From Haliclona indistincta (taxonomy: Eukaryota > Porifera > Demospongiae > Haplosclerida > Chalinidae): a stretch of 64,000 nucleotides of DNA. The stretch spans positions 8,162,391-8,226,390 of the forward strand of contig OZ024783.1 of the NCBI GenBank assembly GCA_964017065.1, given 5' to 3'. The notes beneath the pieces are model-generated. The model did not search any database. It worked only from the letters and a program-made list of their open reading frames with translations, and was not told where the DNA came from. The translations under genes were made by a program, and so were the position numbers. Shown in pieces: positions 43,263 through 54,349 of the stretch. Each line of letters starts with the position of its first letter. Position 1 is the first letter of the stretch.

Positions 43263-44014
43263 GTGATATAGTAAGCTTGATAGCCTTGTTTTCTTAAGAA
43301 AGTGATATAGTAAGCTTGATAGCTTTGTTTTCTAAAGTGATATAGTAAGCTTGATAGCTTTGTTTTCTAAAGTGATATAGTAAGCTTGATAGCTTTGTTT
43401 TCTAAAGTGATATAGTAAGCTTGATAGCTTTGTTTTCTAAAGTGATAATTATAGTAAGCTTGATAGCTTTGTTTTCTAAAGTGATATAGTAAACTTGATA
43501 GCTTTGTTTTCTAAAGTGATATAGTAAGCTTGATAGCTTTGTTTTCTAAAGTGATATAGTAAGCTTGATAGCCTTGTTTTCTAAAGTGATATAGTAAGCT
43601 TGATAGCTTTGTTTTCTAAAGTGATATAGTAAGCTTGATAGCTTTGTTTTCTAAAGTGATATAGTAAGCTTGATAGCTTTGTTTTCTAAAGTGATATAGT
43701 AAGCTTGATAGCTTTGTTTTCTAAAGTGATAATTATAGTAAGCTTGATAGATTTGTTTTCTAAAGTGATATAGTAAGCTTGATAGCTTTGTTTTCTAAAG
43801 TGATATAGTAAGCTTGATAGCCTTGTTTTCTAAAGTGATATAGTAAGCTTGATAGCTTTGTTTTCTAAAGTGATATAGTAAGCTTGATAGCTTCAGTGTT
43901 TTCTAAAGTGATATAGTAAGCTTGATAGCTTTGTTTTCTAAAGCGATAATTATAGTAAGCTTGATAGCTTTGTTTTCTAAAGTGATATAGTAAGCTTGAT
44001 GGCCTTGTTTTCTA

Positions 44015-44815
44015 AGTATAAGTTAGACGCCGAGGCCATGGGATCTACGCGGTATAGAAACCCGAGAGGAAGCCATATAGAACCCGAGCGCGTAGCGCGA
44101 GGGTTCTATGGCAACTCGAGGGTTTCTATACCGCGTAGATCCCATTGGCCGAGGCGTCTAACTTATTTAGAGTATAGCCATGAGTAACTGGTATCTAAGC
44201 CGTAAGCAAAAGAAACGCACTTTCAAGTTCTCCGAGTCGTTCGTGATAAGCGACCAGCGCTCCTCGACTGGGCGTACGACAGCGACATCGACGAACTGTT
44301 ACTGAAAACCATTAATGAGTACGAGAGTAATTCTGCAACTTTACTCTACACTGCTACTCTTACGCCTTCAGTAGACTCCGCTGCTGCTACCACCATGAGA
44401 AGAAACCGCTCGTAGCTACTCGGAGTACTCCGCCCTCGACCCAACCTCTATCGGCAACGCCCTGGGAAACGCTCCCGTTTGGCGATCCGTCGTGCTGCGG
44501 ACCTGCAAGTCGAGCAAGCCAGACAGACTGGAATTCCAAGGAAGACACTCCAAGACCGTCTATGATAGTCACTTCAGATAGTGATAGTCTATATAGCTAG
44601 ACTGTGTCAACTCGTAGACTATCACTAGTATTCATCACTTGTTGTTTCCATTGCTTGTATTATACACAATGCTAAGTATGTAAGTAAAATATACTCTCCC
44701 GCTTAAATCAACCAATGAAATGCCTGGTGTCTATGAAGAACACCTTGGTTCTACGTGAAATAGACCCTAGTAGCTAGTCAATCTGATTGGTCAATATCAC
44801 TATACTATACTCTAA
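44015..44815 (+). mobile_element. Palindrome-headed element, family B, copy 2
   Basis: It is inserted in the same minisatellite, with the palindromic head GTTAGACGCCGAGGCC and GGGATCTACGCGGTATAGAA arms at 44018-44163. The body keeps remnants of a reading frame (LLKTINEYESNSATLLY) seen also in the inverted copy at 5100-5846. The right end is 'atactatactctaaagtg'. A frame interrupted in both copies suggests a non-autonomous relic. Confidence 0.65.
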
Positions 44816-45164
44816 AGTGATATAGTAAGCTTGATAGCCTTGCTTTCTTAAGAAAGTGATATAGTAAGCTTGATAGCTTTGTTTTCTAAAGTGATATAAT
44901 AAGCTTGATAACTTTGTTTTCTTAAGTGATATAGTAAGCTTGATAGTTTTGTTTTCTAAAGTGATATAGTAAGCTTGATAGCTTTGTTTTCTAAAGTGAT
45001 ATAGTAAGCTTGATAGCTTTGTTTTCTAAAGTGATATAATAAGCTTGATAGCTTTGTTTTCTAAAGTGATATAGTAAGCTTGATAGCCTTGTTTTCTTAA
45101 GCTTAATTGATAGCCTTGTTTTCTTAAGTGATATAGTAAGCTTTACCACTTTAGAAATGTCTGA

Positions 45165-45456
45165 TAGCTTCGCCAAAGACATTGCTGAGCTCAGAAACAT
45201 CACTTGATCAATCCTAGATGGCTGAAGGTTTAAGAAACAGTGAAATAGCGAAGATCTGGAACACTTCCATGAGAGTTGCCATCTCGATTTACGATAACAA
45301 GCAAGCGATGTCAGCAAAGTTAGTGGACTTCTTGCAAGTGGTTGAGCACATTTGAATAATCTTAGACTGATGGTTAAAACTAGTTTGAAATGTGATATAA
45401 TCAAGATTTTTTCTGCCAATTGCAGCCGCAATCTTAAATCGCGGTCGTCCCTACAT
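45165..45456 (-). repeat. TGTAGGGATGA-type element, inverted copy
   Basis: The reverse complement of 34300-34440 matches here in order: 'tttctaaa', 'agcttcgccaaag', 'tgatcaatcctag', 'agcgaagatctgg', 'gagatggc'-type words. The end is CGTCCCTACATA at about 45447-45458. It lies between the minisatellite and the promoter of the next gene. Confidence 0.55.
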
Positions 45457-45901
45457 ACCACTGCCAAGCTACAGTGATAATATAGCTCACTGCACTACCT
45501 CTTATGTAAATAATCCCTCAGAATTTAACTAGGACACAACAAGAGTTGTAGCCAGTTCAAACACATAACACGTTTGTTAGGAGCTGAAGCCAAAATAGCA
45601 GCTGGCAGACCAGCCACACCTCTTACGTGGCAACGCAATCTAACCAACATTCCATGCATACTTTAATGGAAAAAGGTTAAATCATTAACAATCATTTTAA
45701 AGCATCCATAAAATTTATTATTTGAAAAACAAGCAGTTACAAAGAATTGAAAATACAGCACCTTACATAGATAACTACAGAGCTTAATTTTTCTATGCAT
45801 GTGAGTCCCTTGTCTGATAACATGCACAAACACGGTCATTCAATCAATCGTTACATAATTTCATGCAAGCAAGCACGTGCAGCATGTATGCACTGCAGGT
45901 G

Positions 45902-45909
45902 TATATAAA
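45902..45909 (+). promoter_or_regulatory. TATA box of the beta-helix membrane protein gene
   Basis: TATATAAA lies 50 bp upstream of the ATG at 45959. That leaves room for a transcription start near 45935 and a 5' leader of about 25 nt. Confidence 0.7.
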
Positions 45910-45958
45910 CAAAGAAATCTTCAGGGCATAACCTCGTCAGCAAATTGCACACTTCAAG

Positions 45959-48900
45959 ATGCCTGCTGTTGTAATTTTCCTACTGGTTCTGCCAGTGGTC
46001 TCTCTATGCTATGTTACTGACCAGAGGCTAATCTATGTGGACAGCAGCAGCCTGACTGGTATACACAACTCCTCTTCCTGCTGGGAGGGAGGCTACTCCA
46101 CTCCTTGCCTCTCCCTCAACATGGCTCTCAAAGGAGCCCAGCACTACAACCACTCCATCACCATCCTCCTCCAACCAGGACAACACCAGCTGCACAATGG
46201 CAATGAGACTGAGCTCAAGGACATGTCCCAGCTAGCCATTGTGGGCAATAGCAGTCAAGGTGAGCCTGTAGTCATCATGTGTCAGCCATTAACTGGTCTA
46301 GCGTTCCTCTGGTCAACCAATATCACAATCAGTAACTTGAGTTTGATTAACTGTGGAAAGATACAAAGCGAACACGATAATTATTGTAACCTAGCAATAT
46401 TGTTTAGTCGCTGCTCCTCAATAGAATTGAGCAATCTTCACGTTAATGAGTCTAGTGGCACTGGTGTTGCTGTTTATAATGCAATGGACAAAGTTAACAT
46501 TGACTCGTGTCAGTTCATGCACGGAGGAGGAGGAGGGTTAGTGATAGAGGCTAGCGAGGCCACCTCACAATCATTCTGTACTATAACTAACTCCACTTTC
46601 ACTCACAACACTGCTAGTAGTGCAGCTGGCCAGAGGATCAACCGGTGTGGCAGGGCCACTAGAGGAGGAGGAGGCATCTCAGTGGTGCTCAGAGGAGAAG
46701 CAACCAACAACACTGTACAACTAATCAATAGTGTACGTCTGAACAACAACAAAGCACTGTTTGGAGGTGGTATGTATCTAGGCTTCCATGACAATGCCAG
46801 TGGTAATACTGTTACTGTAGATAATGTTGAGGTGACAGAGAATGAGGTGCTAATAGAGAGAGCTAGTTCAGCCAGTGGTGGAGGTATCTTTATTGGCTTT
46901 GCTGCTACTGGAACAAACGGTCTGTTTGACAATGCAGTTACTATTAATAGTAGCAGGATTATCTCGAATAAAGCCGATACTGGTGGTGGCATTTCAGTAA
47001 ATCTAGTATACAACGCTCTTGGGTGCTTGACTTATAGTAACAAACTGATCATTGAGAATAGTACGTTTGACAACAATACAGCATTTCAAGGATCATCTGC
47101 TTATCTGTCCCAAAATGGTAAGTGTAGCCAACCTCTTCTGAACACCACAGTAAGCAGGAGTAACTTTACTAATGGACGTTGTGGTACTGTCTTGAGAAAC
47201 AGGCTTAGCTTATATTGCTATGGAAGCGTGGTTGTAGAATTTATCCCGCTGATCACATTCCAAAATGATGTAATGCTTATTGGTGATCAGCAGAATAGCT
47301 TCATGCCAGCTCTGAGTCTTCATTCCTCATCTATTGAACTCTCGTCATCTGCTCAGTTACAGTTTATCAACAACAGTGCTTATAATGGAGCTGGTATCCA
47401 CCTGGTGGGTTCCAGCTCTATCATTCTGAATACTGGCTCTAGTCTCTTGTTCAAGCACAACACAGCTTCAGGTCAGGGAGGCGCCATCTATGCTGATACT
47501 TGTACACTGAGTCAAAATGAGTTTCGTGTTTTCAAACACAGCAACCCATCACTCCATCCTAACGACTGGGGTGTGAACATCACCTTTATTGATAACAAAC
47601 TAAGAACTGGTCAAACAAATGCAATTTTTATTGACTCGGTACAATCCTTTGATACAAGCCGTATCCTTCACAATTCTTGGTACAAGCTGTATTATTTTTC
47701 CAAGATGTTTTGTTGGGAAGGATGGTATTATTGTAATAATCTTGGTGTGAGAGAAATCTGCTCCACTCAGCTAAGATCTGGTCCAGCATATGTAGCATAT
47801 GTACGTTATGGCTCACTTGACTACACAATTGAATCAGGAGACACTCTTAACCACATACTTACTGTGTATGACATCTGGGGCAGAAATATAACAGATCCTG
47901 ATAAGATTCCAATAGTGTTTATTAATGGTCCAGCATTCACACTAGATCAACTGAGCACACTATCGTCACAGATACTGGCTAACTGTTCTGATAATTACAC
48001 CAATCAAAGCTCACTTCTGTATATTCATCCACTTCAGTTTTTAGCCATCAGAGTTACAATACACTTTCGTCAATGTAGCAAATTATCTCCACCAACATCT
48101 TCTCCACCATATCCACCATATCCACCATATCCACCATATGCACCAATCCCTGCGTTATGCAATGCTTGTCGATCTTCCGGTAAAACTGGAGATTGTCCTT
48201 CCTCGTACTCAACTAACGATCGTAATCGATCTTGTGTTCAAGGCAGAGGAGGAATACTGTGTGGCAATTGCAGTGAGGGATATGCTGTAGCCATTAATGA
48301 TCCTGACCTCTCTTGCATCGAATGTGATTCCCCCTACTATGGGGTGGCCATATTCTTGTTTCTACAACTAGTGCCAGTTCTGATCATGTTAACACTGTTG
48401 GCAGTTCTTCACATCAAAATCACTGATGGTAGCTTTAGTGGGTTTGTACTGATTAGCCAAATGGTAACACTGCAATTTCCAGGACTAGGATATTCATCCT
48501 GGATACCAGTTTGCTATGGAACGGAATCTGACATGTTTATTAGAAAGCACTTCTTGAGCATTCCTCTCACAGTGTACAGTATTTGGAACCTCAATTTCCT
48601 CAATCTTGATCCAGTTCCTTTCTGTATTCCTCTCATAGACACAGCAGCCGGAGCTATTCTTCTTGAATACATCACAGCTGCCTGTCCTCTGGCGTTTATT
48701 GCAGTGACATATACTTGGATCAAGTGCTACAATAATGGCTACAGGCTTGTTGTATACACCACTAGACCAGTCCATCAGCTACTGGCTCGCTTCTGGCAAA
48801 AATTCAAAATACAGCCTTCATTGATTGATACTTATGCTGGCTTGATGCTACTATCATACATGCGCTTCTTAGCCACTTCAGTTAAACTGCTCAAGTTCAC

Positions 48901-49699
48901 TTTTGTTATTGGTTATCGTAACAACTACGCTTTAGCATTTTATTATGATGCTAACTTGAGCTACTTTTCTGGTAATCATGCTGCATATGGTGTCCTGGCA
49001 ATATTGTGTCTACTGGTATTTGTAGTTACTCCAACTATTGTTCTCTTATTCTATCATCTCAAATGCTTCCAGCGATGTCTGACAAGATGTAAGTTGGACA
49101 GGCCAGGTCTGCATGCACTGGTGGATGCTTATCAGGGCTGCTTCAAAAACAGTGCAACTGATGGCAGTGAGAGAAGGTACTTTGCTGGACTATTTCTTTT
49201 GTTTCGTTTCTGTTATGTCTTTTTTCTAATCACACCAGTTCCTGAGTTTCCTGTTTCAGTTGCGATATTTGAAATTTGCTTTAGCTTTATTATGGCAGCA
49301 GTGATTCCTATATTTCGACCATATAAAACGATTGTTCATAACTTCATCAATTTTATGTCAGTTTTTTTCTTGCTTGTGTATGTATCAGCAGGTTTTGTAA
49401 CAGTGCTAGGCATATTCTTATACGGTTATATATTAAATTTCATGCTTTTTTTCTTTCTATACATTCCACTGTTGGTTCTCTGTATCTATCTCACATACTG
49501 CCTGTTCAAGCCCTGTTATGCACGAATTACAATTTGTAAGAGCAGGAAAAAGCAAAGTTCAGCCAATGATGAACCACCACCTGAAAACCAAGCTCCAACC
49601 GTTGAAACTTCTTTCACTACTGTCTCACTACATGACTACATAGCAGACGACCTATACGCTGATCGTGTACTCAATCCTGATGAATACAAGAAGCAGTAG
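45959..49699 (+). CDS. Large membrane protein with beta-helix-like ectodomain
   Basis: A single exon encodes 1246 residues. Residues 1-16 are a signal peptide (MPAVVIFLLVLPVVSLC). Residues about 20-690 are repetitive, rich in N-glycosylation sites and in patterns such as GGGGISV, ASGGGIF and TGGGISV, typical of right-handed beta-helix folds. A proline hinge (repeated PPY, about 710-722) is followed by a cysteine-rich patch (CNAC, CGNCSEGY, CIECD). Eight or nine membrane segments lie from about 793 to 1185, including FRPYK near the end, then a charged tail. It resembles unnamed sponge and cnidarian proteins with a pectin-lyase-like ectodomain. A cell-surface binding or receptor role is inference. 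It is divergent from ATM and upstream of the five-TM gene cluster, with no sequence similarity to that family. Confidence 0.8.
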   Translation: MPAVVIFLLVLPVVSLCYVTDQRLIYVDSSSLTGIHNSSSCWEGGYSTPCLSLNMALKGAQHYNHSITILLQPGQHQLHNGNETELKDMSQLAIVGNSSQGEPVVIMCQPLTGLAFLWSTNITISNLSLINCGKIQSEHDNYCNLAILFSRCSSIELSNLHVNESSGTGVAVYNAMDKVNIDSCQFMHGGGGGLVIEASEATSQSFCTITNSTFTHNTASSAAGQRINRCGRATRGGGGISVVLRGEATNNTVQLINSVRLNNNKALFGGGMYLGFHDNASGNTVTVDNVEVTENEVLIERASSASGGGIFIGFAATGTNGLFDNAVTINSSRIISNKADTGGGISVNLVYNALGCLTYSNKLIIENSTFDNNTAFQGSSAYLSQNGKCSQPLLNTTVSRSNFTNGRCGTVLRNRLSLYCYGSVVVEFIPLITFQNDVMLIGDQQNSFMPALSLHSSSIELSSSAQLQFINNSAYNGAGIHLVGSSSIILNTGSSLLFKHNTASGQGGAIYADTCTLSQNEFRVFKHSNPSLHPNDWGVNITFIDNKLRTGQTNAIFIDSVQSFDTSRILHNSWYKLYYFSKMFCWEGWYYCNNLGVREICSTQLRSGPAYVAYVRYGSLDYTIESGDTLNHILTVYDIWGRNITDPDKIPIVFINGPAFTLDQLSTLSSQILANCSDNYTNQSSLLYIHPLQFLAIRVTIHFRQCSKLSPPTSSPPYPPYPPYPPYAPIPALCNACRSSGKTGDCPSSYSTNDRNRSCVQGRGGILCGNCSEGYAVAINDPDLSCIECDSPYYGVAIFLFLQLVPVLIMLTLLAVLHIKITDGSFSGFVLISQMVTLQFPGLGYSSWIPVCYGTESDMFIRKHFLSIPLTVYSIWNLNFLNLDPVPFCIPLIDTAAGAILLEYITAACPLAFIAVTYTWIKCYNNGYRLVVYTTRPVHQLLARFWQKFKIQPSLIDTYAGLMLLSYMRFLATSVKLLKFTFVIGYRNNYALAFYYDANLSYFSGNHAAYGVLAILCLLVFVVTPTIVLLFYHLKCFQRCLTRCKLDRPGLHALVDAYQGCFKNSATDGSERRYFAGLFLLFRFCYVFFLITPVPEFPVSVAIFEICFSFIMAAVIPIFRPYKTIVHNFINFMSVFFLLVYVSAGFVTVLGIFLYGYILNFMLFFFLYIPLLVLCIYLTYCLFKPCYARITICKSRKKQSSANDEPPPENQAPTVETSFTTVSLHDYIADDLYADRVLNPDEYKKQ

Positions 49700-50216
49700 A
49701 GAGACACTAGTCCTACTCCTTCAAGTAACTATTTGCTTGATTATTTCTATGTCCAGTAGATCTTGTGCAATTTTTATTAATTGAGGTATGACTGTGTGAA
49801 TTAGCTAATCTCTTCATAGTGAGTTATTTGTACTTACACATTGAAGTGTGTGATTATTTAATTTTATGCGCTTCTGTTGTTTTTCTTAGCAACCAAACTT
49901 AGTCTCGAAATTGTCATAGTTTAAGTATACATGTGTATTAGACAGCTATTTTAAGATTCATAAGAATGAGTTTTACATTATTTTTAACATACTTGTATCA
50001 GAGGAACATTACAGAGTATAATGGTTGCATGCTTATGGATGCTAGCGCTGTTGTCTCACATCAACAGCTTATTTTTATAATGAAAGCACGTGGTGTCACT
50101 TAAAATACCAAACATACAAAGGAAACTGGACTAAACATGGTCAAAACTTGAGCTTGATAAGAGTTAACACTTAGTGAACGTGATAACATGAGTCACACAA
50201 AGAAGAATTGTCACAA
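49700..50216. other. Intergenic, no gene seen
   Basis: AT-rich sequence between the beta-helix gene and the first member of the five-TM cluster. No conserved upstream block of the kind found before other members was recognised here. Confidence 0.5.
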
Positions 50217-50994
50217 ATGAAGGCGACTGTACAGACTTACAGCTACTACTTCACAAGAGAATACTTGGCGCCATTAATCCTCTTCATCTTGTGCACAGCA
50301 CTAACGATCCTTCTTATTCCGATACAACTTATGCTCAAAAGAAGCTCCAGATTGAAAAGACATTTCAAGGCACACTTTTTGATAAAATTTTTTTCAGAAT
50401 TATGCTGAATAAGCAAGCGGACAGACAAAGCTGGAAAGTGTTTTACTATATACTATATTGGACTATAAAGTTTGCGAAAGGTACAAGGTATTGATGCTGG
50501 CTGTAGCAATCTCTCTGACAGGAGTTGGGGGAGTGGTCTTTTGGGACTACTTCATATTTGAAGATTCATACATTTGCAGTACTGATCCTAACTTGGCTTG
50601 CTTTTCTGCATCTCCTAACCTGAACACCCCACGCTTGGACTGCTCTGACACAAGCTATTTGGAAATCAACAACATCACCTCCGTCATCTGCTACAGATAT
50701 TCATTCGCACTAGGCTCAGCCACTGGTGGTGCTCTTGGTGTAGTAACAACTTATGCTTTAGTATTTATCATCAAAACTTTGCTTCTTCTCAAAGTGTCTA
50801 ATGGAAGTGAATGGACCAAGTGTCGTGCAGTACTCACTGTAGCTATACAGATCACTACAGTAGTGACAATATTCAGCATTGCTATTCCAGTATACACCTT
50901 TCTAGCACTGAATTCATATACCATCGAGAAGAAAATTATTAGAATGATGACAAATGGATCCATTGTCATCATGAAATGGATCCATGAATTTTAA
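50217..50994 (+). pseudogene. Five-TM family member 1, frameshifted and truncated
   Basis: The ATG at 50217 starts MKATVQTYSYYFTREYLAPL as in the intact copies. The frame is lost near 50390 (run of T) and again near 50455, then continues through the conserved ICSTDPNLACF and PRLDCSDTSYLEINN segments. The last membrane segment and acidic tail are missing: the frame stops at 50994 after a short inverted repeat (ATGGATCCAT twice). With two shifts and a lost end, this is a pseudogene. A sequencing error could explain one shift but not the missing end. Confidence 0.85.
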
Positions 50995-51080
50995 CAGATG
51001 ACAATGCACAGTACGACTATTTTAAGTTGCAAAAGGAGTACAAGGTATCTTTATTGCACACATTGCATGAGTTATTGAGT

Positions 51081-51140
51081 ATGTCATAACGTTATACAAC
51101 TTGTTTTTCAACACTTATCTGAAAGCAGTTTGTGTTATTT
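51081..51140 (+). promoter_or_regulatory. Conserved upstream block of family member 2
   Basis: ATGTCATAACGTTATACAAC and the following 'ttgtttttca' resemble the block found before members 3, 4, 5 and 6. It lies about 150-200 bp before the ATG. It is the most diverged of the five. Confidence 0.5.
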
Positions 51141-51285
51141 GCAAGGAAATACAGGAAATTGGTCAAATATGGTAATACTGAATTGACATCAAAGTGTGTA
51201 ATATTTATAACTTACAAATCTGAGTGACTTGAAGCAGTCGAGATTGAATACAACTTTGCTGAATTTCTACTACCATTACAAGACA

Positions 51286-52170
51286 ATGAAGGTGGCTGGA
51301 CAGACCTACAGCTACTACTTCACAAGAGAGTTCTTGCCGCCACTGATCTTTTTCATCTTGTGTACGGTATTATCACTCACTCTTATTCCGGTACAACTTA
51401 TGCTCAAGCGAAGCCCTAAAGTAAAACGACATTGCATCACTCAGTTCTTGCTAGATCATGTTTTCAACACTACGCTGAATAAACACACTGATAGATCTGG
51501 GCAGAAGGTCTATACCATACTGAACTACGTAGTTCCAGACAGGTACAAAATCTTCATGTTGGCTATGGTACTCTCTGTGATAGGATATACGGGAGTAGTG
51601 TTTTGGGATTCCTTCTTTTTTGAAAAATCACACATCTGCAGCACTGATCCCAGCCTGGCGTGCTTTCCTAAAAATCCTAATATGACCACTCCACGACTGG
51701 ACTGCTCTAACACAAGCTATTTGGAAGACAACAACATCACCTCCATCATCTGCTACAGGCATGCGTTCAGACTAAGCACAGCCACTGGGTCTGCTCTTGG
51801 TTTAGTAGCAAGCTACGCTTTGTATATTACTATCATCAATTTGCTTATTCTTAAAGTGTCTAATGGTAGTGGATGGAACAAGCGTCGTGCAGTGCTCACT
51901 GTAGCTATACAGATCACTATAGTTACACTAACAGTAAGTGCGTCCATTGTTATATATTATTATCTAACCACAATATATTACACATATGAAAAGCAAGTAA
52001 TTATGATAATAACTAATGGATTTTTGACTTTTACAATAGCATATAACATTGTACTCTTTCCATGGTGGTCCTTTAATAAAATAAAAGATGACGAAAATTA
52101 CAACAAGGAGGACGATAAAGAAAAAAATGGAGACTATAAAAAAATAACAGGAACATCAATACCAATATGA
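51286..52170 (+). CDS. Five-TM family member 2 (intact)
   Basis: A single-exon gene of 294 residues starting MKVAGQTYSYYFTREFLPPL. It has five predicted membrane segments: about 17-37, 87-109, 163-187, 200-222 and 236-257. Between the second and third lies an external loop with four cysteines (ICSTDP, LACFP, RLDCS, IICYR) and N-glycosylation sites. A basic internal loop carries KVSNGS with KRR. The tail is acidic and ends GTSIPI. I do not recognise the family by name. The leader before the ATG ('ctactaccattacaagacaa') is closest to member 7. Confidence 0.75.
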   Translation: MKVAGQTYSYYFTREFLPPLIFFILCTVLSLTLIPVQLMLKRSPKVKRHCITQFLLDHVFNTTLNKHTDRSGQKVYTILNYVVPDRYKIFMLAMVLSVIGYTGVVFWDSFFFEKSHICSTDPSLACFPKNPNMTTPRLDCSNTSYLEDNNITSIICYRHAFRLSTATGSALGLVASYALYITIINLLILKVSNGSGWNKRRAVLTVAIQITIVTLTVSASIVIYYYLTTIYYTYEKQVIMIITNGFLTFTIAYNIVLFPWWSFNKIKDDENYNKEDDKEKNGDYKKITGTSIPI

Positions 52171-52974
52171 GTCAGAAAACATGCATGTGGTATGTTATGA
52201 AGGAACAAACGACATGAGACATATAACTTCAATTCATTGTGTCTACATTTACATTCATGTTCTATGTTATTGCTGATCTGTGTTATGTTACAATTTATCA
52301 ATACACATGTTTGCACTTTGCTAGTAAAATTTTTAGACTGGGTTTTATTACTAAAACATAATTCTTGGTTGTGGGAATTATTTAAACCAACGGTACCATT
52401 CTTAACGAAAGACTAAAAGTGTAAGAATGACCTAGCGGCAAGCCTGGTGACTAAATACATTTGTGTACTCAGCAAAGGCAAGTATCACATATATAGAGTC
52501 TTAAAACTACAGTTAGATTCCCAGTGATGCAGTGTGTAAGGGCACAGACGTATTGTTCAACATGTTGAAATCCGTAAAAAGATTTCTTTTTGATGAACAG
52601 CTAGCACAAGGCTGTAGTAGTGTAACACATCATGAATGCAACAGTATGCAGTGAGTAGTGCATCCAGCTCAGCAGTGAAGTCAGCTGTTTGTACAATGAA
52701 TGACGTTGGCAAATTTAATACAAAAATCCTCAAATAACTATCAACAGAACATACAAAAAGTACCATACAGCTCCAATTTTCGAAATTTTGGGCTAAAACA
52801 TAATGCAGACGCGACAACTAGCATAATTGTACTTGTGTGTGTTACAGTGCTGAATTTGAGTTCTCCTCATGTGAAAATGGTAGAGGAGACGACGTAGATG
52901 TTGAAAGTACCTATAGATCTGTAGCTGTACAGTACATGAACTTTACTGTACAAGTGATAACATGAATTATACAC

Positions 52975-53070
52975 TTCATCTGGTCACGAGTGCCTACAGC
53001 AACTATGTCATAATGTTATGTAACTCGTTGTTCATTAGCAGTTTATTCTATAATACTGAAAGTGGCAAGT
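52975..53070 (+). promoter_or_regulatory. Conserved upstream block of family member 3, with TATA box downstream
   Basis: CTATGTCATAATGTTATGTA, 'actcgttgttcattagcagt' and 'tactgaaagt' recur almost unchanged before member 6 and recognisably before members 4 and 5. TATATAAA follows at 53101-53108, about 80 bp before the ATG. Confidence 0.65.
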
Positions 53071-53960
53071 GATTAGGGAAATGGAGGAAAGCCTAAATAA
53101 TATATAAACAACTAAGTGAACAGTAGTTACAATAGTTCAGCGAAAGTGATTGAGACTTGTGTATCCACTAAGAAACTTTCCATCACTATGAACAAGCCAA
53201 TGGACGTAACAGGACAAACCTACGGCTATTACTGCACAAGAGAATATTTGCCGCCGTTGATCTTTTTTGTTCTTTGCATGGTAGCATCGCTCCTTCTTAT
53301 TCCGGTACAATTTTTGCTCAAACAAAGCCCTAAATTAAAACGCTATTTAAAAACCCAATTCTTGATAAAGCAAGTCTTTAGCATAATGCTGAATAAACAA
53401 ACGGACAGAAATGGAAAACAGATCAGCACTATACTGAACTACCAAGTTTCTGACAGATACAAGGTCATGATGTTGGCTATAGCAATTTGTCTGTTAGGAG
53501 TTGGAGGAGTTTCGTTTTGGAATACTTATCTATTCGAAGGATCATACATTTGCAACACTGATCCGGAACTGGCTTGCTTTCCCTCGTTTTCTAATATGAC
53601 TACTACACGTTTGGACTGTTCTGACACAAGCTATTTGAGAGACAACAACATCACCTCCATCATCTGCTACAGGTTTGTGTACAGACTAGATTCAGCCACA
53701 GGAGCTGCACTCGGTATAATAGCATTCGATGCCCTATTCGTCATCATCATCACTGTGCTTCTTCTCAAAGTGTCTAACGGAAGTGAATGGACCAAGTGTC
53801 GTGCAGCCCTCACTGTAGCTATACAGATCACTATAGTAACAATGTTACCAGTGGCCATAGCCACTATATATCACATTATTCCATTACCATCATCTACTAC
53901 TATTGAAAAACAAATAATCAAGTACATGGCAAATGGGGCTCTGTCTTATACAATAGTATA

Positions 53961-54349
53961 CAAGAAATTAAAAAGATTTCTATCGAAATCAAAAGGATGT
54001 AGTGATGAAGAAATCTACCACTGGTTCACAATGTAAACCAACAAGGAACAAGCATAGAATGGTAACACGATTGACTTGCTAACAGACCATAGATCCCTAC
54101 ATCAGTGGCTGCTGTGGCCAGACTATAGCTAGTTAAGCTATTTACTGTTGACAGACACTTTGAATAGAATTCAGCTTGTGACAAAATATTGATCTTATGT
54201 ACAGCCACTGATGTAGGGATCTATGGTCTGTTAGCAAGTCAATCGTGTTACCATTCTATGCTTGTTCCTTGTTGGTTTACATTGTGAACCAGTGGTAGAT
54301 TTCTTCATCACTACATCCTTTTGATTTCGATAGAAATCTTTTTAATTTC
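53961..54349. mobile_element. Foldback element inside family member 3
   Basis: Left arm (53961-54110): 'aagaaattaaaaagatttct' through 'gatccctacatcagtggctg'. Right arm (about 54202-54349) is its reverse complement. Arms are about 150 bp and almost perfect, around a 90-bp centre. A single diverged arm is present at 59196-59335 between members 5 and 6. Confidence 0.85.

Larger units (their letters stand above)
42381..45145 (+). repeat. 35-bp minisatellite in three blocks
   Basis: The unit is GATATAGTAAGCTTGATAGC followed by TTTGTTTTCTAAAGT. Blocks lie at 42381-42645 (about 7 copies), 43262-44010 (about 21) and 44813-45145 (about 9). They are separated by one family A and one family B palindrome-headed element. 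Copies differ at a few positions only. There are no unique spacers, so this is not a CRISPR array. Confidence 0.93.

Noticed and set aside
42381..45145. Possible CRISPR array
   Set aside because: The 35-bp units are contiguous with no unique spacers and the window is eukaryotic; this is a minisatellite.
44991..45467. 158-residue minus-strand open frame
   Set aside because: It runs from a dispersed repeat into the minisatellite and encodes repeated KLTISLKKTR-type units with no gene features.
46603..47013. 136-residue minus-strand open frame
   Set aside because: It is antisense to the glycine-rich beta-helix repeats of the plus-strand gene; proline-rich composition is the mirror of GGN codons.
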